A DNA stretch of 35,499 bases from a virus: the IMG/VR virus record IMGVR_UViG_3300008120_009499, positions 1-35,499 of that record. One strand, 5' to 3'. Below, piece after piece: positions 32,901 to 35,499 of this stretch. Both the position numbers and the translations under genes were made by a program. Each line of letters starts with the position of its first letter. The first letter of the stretch is position 1. The notes beneath the pieces were generated by a model. That model had not been told where the DNA came from. It saw only the letters and a list, made by a program, of their open reading frames with translations, and made no database searches.

Positions 32901-33345
32901 CAATATTTTTATATTGTTCAATTTGCCAATTGCTTACAAAAAGAAATGCATCTGGAAAATATTTTTTGTTTTCATCCGGATTGTAAGATGAATCATGACT
33001 AGTTTCAAAAATTTTATATGATCTATTTTTATTATAAATAAAATCAGCAATTTCTTTTGGTAAAAAATATTCCGGAATTTCTTCAATATGAATGAAATCT
33101 GGTTTGATATTATCAATTAAATCTTTAATTTCATATAATTTGTTTTGTCCTAAAGAGAAAAAATGATTTTCATCTAAAATTTTTGTTATTCTGTTTCTTT
33201 GAATTACTAAAACTCCACCAGTAATATTTTCATATTCAATACAGAAAACCTCTAATTTATCCTTAAGAAGTTCTATTTTTTTGAATAAGTATTGTGGTAG
33301 ACCCCCTGTTGAAAGGTGTGGAGCAATAAATATTATTTTTTTCAT
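29980..33345 (-). CDS. Four-domain glycosyltransferase/FkbM methyltransferase polyprotein (1121 aa)
   Basis: Domains in order: 1-~305, a GT-B/GT4 transferase (IIFIAPHLSTGGLPQYL, NVGLFTPRKNQ, and the E-x7-E pair Glu267/Glu275 in KETMPLVLREAIGWKIP); ~325-420, a beta-rich linker domain; ~440-655, an FkbM-type methyltransferase (VVDIGSNIGLFTLYA at 469-483, YLKIDCEGAELEF at 580-592); ~655-880, a GT25-like transferase (THYG-type start, NYDAILICECDCIVFGE at 742-758); and ~888-1121, a further GT-A-like domain (WNGWYLSFSRYWDW, YVLYMQEDMW). The second glycosyltransferase call (GT25-like) is the weakest. One polypeptide with three transferase-type domains and a methyltransferase fits stepwise assembly of a capped glycan. 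It heads the glycan operon; the leader is AT-rich, 41 bases after a structural gene. Confidence 0.82.
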   Translation of the reverse strand: MKKIIFIAPHLSTGGLPQYLFKKIELLKDKLEVFCIEYENITGGVLVIQRNRITKILDENHFFSLGQNKLYEIKDLIDNIKPDFIHIEEIPEYFLPKEIADFIYNKNRSYKIFETSHDSSYNPDENKKYFPDAFLFVSNWQIEQYKNIDVPKYLAEYPIEYKERPNREETLIKLGLDPKKKHILNVGLFTPRKNQAEIFELAKYFDNTVEFHFLGNQADNFKFYWEPLLINKPANCRIWGERNDTDTFYSCMDLFLFTSRGNNGDKETMPLVLREAIGWKIPILLYNLDVYQNYFDKFDNINYLSNSENNIELIKDKLKLRTKQKFFDVSYDENEGKIHYSIISNHPSLKTYNIRMRDPLTNLVFQSLYSDLSFNKGDGMWMIPNAQQNHRNGICVEFFDNDLNIIQSESFLDLKKTTWKPNVFPTTEIIIQNKKIELKCNPIDHSSFWSFYEIFIREDYKNIENNDIVVDIGSNIGLFTLYAASMGAKKVYSIEPIKETYEYLKFNTKDLSNIQVFNFGIGAKNEEVEFLTGEVSSISGKKELTENIEHYWGLNRKKEKVTIKNVNDFISENNINYIDYLKIDCEGAELEFFETIDKDFLKHKIKKITGEIHINSIGIEGYNFIVKTLKDCGFNYQDNYTDDKNLSNFYCIKKPKIKIIHILNNPEGPREIKSIESLRNLSSYGLDYEQLITPKYYDLPPYENCQRPHAISLNPGDYLLTPSHYGCYNSHKKSICDDYIKNYDAILICECDCIVFGEYKEVYEKIIDTYFLNNKHDLISTSFGKQIPGVEHENIVNDLFFTFKQSEAHCYLITKSHINEYADKLLNTNWDAYDLWCNIFFWNRKRGIYRIPYFLQQPGISSIDMRFKEGTDIDPNTPIYRKENIDDDITVIIQSCDNYERFWNGWYLSFSRYWDWSLNWPVYFCTEEKDLPFNDFRVNNIKSPKSIDSSQFSNRLLDILSKLNTKYVLYMQEDMWLTVKADYNTFKKSLHKVRLNDWNCLRIHEKLWGSYEFIKTSHFVEGKRVLKAKNNSEWLLTHNACIWNREFLISSLEENENPWKNEIDGTVRIANKYLDPKIYHLNERWYYQPGASQGGNLNPFMEEYERYLQYSKNLDHEFDLI

Positions 33346-33386
33346 TAATTATAAAATTAATAAAAAAAACTTAAAAAAGAAATTAT

Positions 33387-34268
33387 TTATTCTCCATTAC
33401 CCCTAGAAAGTTGATCAAATTCTTGATCAAAATTCGTTATTGTTCTTTGTTCTCTGACATCGACGTTACCAAATTCAAAATCAGTTTTCCTTGTGAATAA
33501 ATTGTATTGTCTGTAAATGAAATTCTGATCATTAAAATAAGTCAAAATACCATTTTGTAAATCTCTGGTCGAATTTCCATAAAGTGCATAAGAAAGTGTT
33601 TTTATAGTTTGATCAACCATTTCCACTTCAACATAAAAAGGGTCAAAATAAGTATTTGTAATTAATACTTTTTGATTTTTTTGACCAATATCTACTCTGA
33701 CATTATTTGATATCAAACTACCCTGATCTGGTGATACTGTTAAAAACAAAATTGTTCCAGCAGGGTCTAGGACATAAGTTGTTGCCCCTTGATTTACGGT
33801 ATTATTATTTACATTGATGCTTACCAAATCACTTGAAGTTATAATTCTTGTTAAATTATTGATTTTTACATCATTGCTATCAAAATATTCAATTTGATAA
33901 CCTACAAGTGAATTATTTCTAGAAAACTGTAAAGCAGGTATTACTATGCCTTTTTTTGATATATTTAGCTGATTATTATCGTTTGTTACTACGTATGAAC
34001 AATCTAATATCGTGGTTTGAAATGTTTTTGGCTTAATTAATATGCTATAATATCCCAATTTATTAAACACATTTGCCGGAAGTCTTAATTTATACATTCC
34101 GTCAGCACCAATAAGTTTTCTAAAATCTGAATTTGTTATGGAGTTAAAAAGGGGCCTCAGTTGTATGTCGCCAATTTCCTCTCTAGAAGCACTATAGGCA
34201 TAAAGAATGTCAACGTCATCAATTGACACATCTGCTAATTTGTTTACACCATATAGACCAACCGCCAT
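33387..34268 (-). CDS. Putative virion structural protein (293 aa)
   Basis: The sequence is beta-rich and Asn/Ser/Thr-rich with no signal peptide, membrane segment or enzyme motif. It starts MAVGLYGVNKLADVSIDDVD and ends with a charged tail (TNFDQEFDQLSRGN). Segments such as VTVSPDQG-like FLTVSPDQGSLISNNVRVDI and YFDPFYVEVEMVD suggest several small beta domains. Position between a large edge gene and the glycan operon, plus a candidate late promoter 27 nt upstream, suggests a virion, neck or tail-associated protein. I do not recognise the family. Confidence 0.55.
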   Translation of the reverse strand: MAVGLYGVNKLADVSIDDVDILYAYSASREEIGDIQLRPLFNSITNSDFRKLIGADGMYKLRLPANVFNKLGYYSILIKPKTFQTTILDCSYVVTNDNNQLNISKKGIVIPALQFSRNNSLVGYQIEYFDSNDVKINNLTRIITSSDLVSINVNNNTVNQGATTYVLDPAGTILFLTVSPDQGSLISNNVRVDIGQKNQKVLITNTYFDPFYVEVEMVDQTIKTLSYALYGNSTRDLQNGILTYFNDQNFIYRQYNLFTRKTDFEFGNVDVREQRTITNFDQEFDQLSRGNGE

Positions 34269-34279
34269 ATTTTAATATT

Positions 34280-34296
34280 ATTTAAAAATAAATAGT
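34280..34296 (-). promoter_or_regulatory. Candidate late promoter motif
   Basis: On the minus strand this reads ACTATTTATTTTTAAAT, one base longer than the site at 5017, and its C lies 27 nt ahead of the ATG at 34268. It would drive the structural gene and the glycan operon behind it. Confidence 0.38.
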
Positions 34297-34307
34297 ATTT
34301 TAAAAAA

Positions 34308-35499
34308 TTATAGAGATAACATTTCTTGATATACATTATTGATTTTCGGTTGAAAATAAGCTAAAACTTCTTGCCAATTGTTAAATGTGCTATTTCTTAT
34401 CTCTTCTAAGTTATCATTTGATTGTTGAATATCTAAAATTTTACCATTTTTGATTAAATCTATTGACATTTCATAACCTCGGATAACAGACCATAAAGCT
34501 TTTTGGTACCTTTCAAATTCTCTATTTTCAAAAGATTTTTGGGCTAAATTCAAATGAAAATCTCCTCTTTCTTTTTGTTTTGTTTTTATTTTTTGTTTAT
34601 CTAAAACATAATTAAATTTAATTCTTTCTAGGGCTTTAAAATCATATGATTGCGTGTTATAAACTTGCCAAACCCTATCTGTAGGAACGTAGTCTTCTAC
34701 AAATGCACTTCCAGTTACATCGTTTAATTGTTTTTCAAATTCATCTGGGTTGTAAATATAATACTCAACATTGTCCTCTTTTATAATGGTGAGAGGTTCA
34801 GCATTTTGGGCAACAATTATAATATCTATATCTGAAGTATCATTTACAGTACCAAAATAATACGAACCATAAACATAAATGTTATATATACCACTCATGG
34901 GAACACCAATTTTTTTTGCGATATTAAATAAATTTATAGAAGAGAGTTTTAAAATACTCTGTAATTTTGAATTTACTGAATCCTCTAAATTGGGATCAAA
35001 AATGTCTCTACTTAAAATATTTGGGTTTGGTGTTAAATAATTTATATCAATATAATCTTGTCTGTATCTCTCTAAAAAACTGTCACTAAAATTCTCGAAA
35101 ACAAATCCATTATACATTAATTTACACTTGTTTGTGTTTGTAACATCGATTTGTTCATAATAATTATATGTGCTTAAGTCATAAAATTCCTCTAAATAAA
35201 TTATTAAATATTGACAAATTTGATTGGGATTGTTGAAAGGTCTTAAAGATAAAACTATTGGAGATCTAACTCCCCAATTCTTGTAAATGTTTATATTTAT
35301 GGTTTTAACAGTATCTCCTATATCAAATTGCAGTTCATATGTTGGATCTAAAACATCGTTGTTTGGATTGGCTAAGTTAAAAGCACTAATTCCGTCATCA
35401 GGACCCAGAAGGCTTGGTGAGAAGTATTCGTAGTTTAATATAACTTTATCTCTTTTATTTGGGAAATTATGTTTTATTGAAATTGAAAGTTGATTAGTA
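34308..35499 (-). CDS. Nucleotidyltransferase-domain protein with N-terminal extension (5' end outside the window)
   Basis: The minus-strand frame is open from the window edge to the stop at 34308. The first Met (35117) sits mid-frame, with at least 127 coding-looking codons before it (ending TNTNKCKLMYNGF), so the gene almost certainly starts beyond the window. The N-terminal visible part (FDIGDTVKTININIYKNWG, then SPIVLSLRPFNNPNQ) is beta-rich and structural in style. Counted from that Met, residues ~78-100 hold the pol-beta-type nucleotidyltransferase motif YVYGSYYFGTVNDTSDIDII (Gly84-Ser85, Asp96, Asp98), followed by a helical region (KERGDFHLNLAQKSFENREF) like MNT/HEPN-type or kanamycin-nucleotidyltransferase proteins. 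The fusion is unusual, and the substrate is unknown. Confidence 0.7.
   Translation of the reverse strand, partial: TNQLSISIKHNFPNKRDKVILNYEYFSPSLLGPDDGISAFNLANPNNDVLDPTYELQFDIGDTVKTININIYKNWGVRSPIVLSLRPFNNPNQICQYLIIYLEEFYDLSTYNYYEQIDVTNTNKCKLMYNGFVFENFSDSFLERYRQDYIDINYLTPNPNILSRDIFDPNLEDSVNSKLQSILKLSSINLFNIAKKIGVPMSGIYNIYVYGSYYFGTVNDTSDIDIIIVAQNAEPLTIIKEDNVEYYIYNPDEFEKQLNDVTGSAFVEDYVPTDRVWQVYNTQSYDFKALERIKFNYVLDKQKIKTKQKERGDFHLNLAQKSFENREFERYQKALWSVIRGYEMSIDLIKNGKILDIQQSNDNLEEIRNSTFNNWQEVLAYFQPKINNVYQEMLSL

Overview
This window looks like part of the late structural region of a large AT-rich contractile-tailed (myovirus-type) bacteriophage. The anchors are two T4 gp18-type tail sheath genes and a gp19-type tail tube gene, surrounded by fibre and baseplate-type proteins. 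Most start codons follow A-rich leaders such as AAAAATAAATG instead of a Shine-Dalgarno sequence. That is typical of Bacteroidota and their phages, so a Bacteroidota host is likely, but it is inferred and not proven. No tRNA, rRNA, CRISPR array, integrase or insertion sequence was seen.

Layout. Positions 1-4902 (+) hold two long Asn/Ile/Phe-rich repeat proteins, probably beta-helical fibre or spike proteins, that share a C-terminal motif. Three small genes lie between them, one a 2-oxoglutarate/Fe(II) oxygenase-like protein. Positions 5045-10286 (+) hold a small protein and two tail sheath paralogues. The first sheath is broken by a net 77-nt deletion that removes a conserved stretch and shifts the frame; the second is intact. 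A terminator closes the unit. Positions 10388-12451 hold a mobile-gene island between sheath and tube: a GIY-YIG (T5orf172-type) protein (+) meeting tail to tail a Vsr-like homing endonuclease (-). The tube gene and another terminator follow (12566-13120).

Positions 13176-23825 (+) are a compact baseplate/fibre operon: a small unknown protein, a BppU-N-like protein, two fibre proteins, a giant collagen-like Gly-X-Y fibre (16115-21039, broken by a 4-nt frameshift at 18920) and three tandem paralogues. Positions 35499-23822 (-) converge on it. This arm starts with an edge-truncated nucleotidyltransferase-domain protein and an unknown protein. A tight glycan operon follows: a four-domain glycosyltransferase/FkbM methyltransferase, a CapE/PseB-like dehydratase, a methyltransferase, an RmlD-like reductase, a glycosyltransferase, and a GT2 domain fused to an autotransporter-type O-heptosyltransferase.

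The most striking feature is that enzymes related to those that O-glycosylate serine-rich repeat adhesins lie directly against a fibre gene with hundreds of Ser/Thr-rich Gly-X-Y triplets. The working hypothesis is that the phage encodes its own fibre glycosylation system, with a nucleotide-sugar dehydratase/reductase pair supplying or tailoring the sugar. Host surface modification is the main alternative. A conserved motif (ACTATTTATTT followed shortly by AAAT) 24-27 nt ahead of three unit-leading genes is a candidate late promoter.
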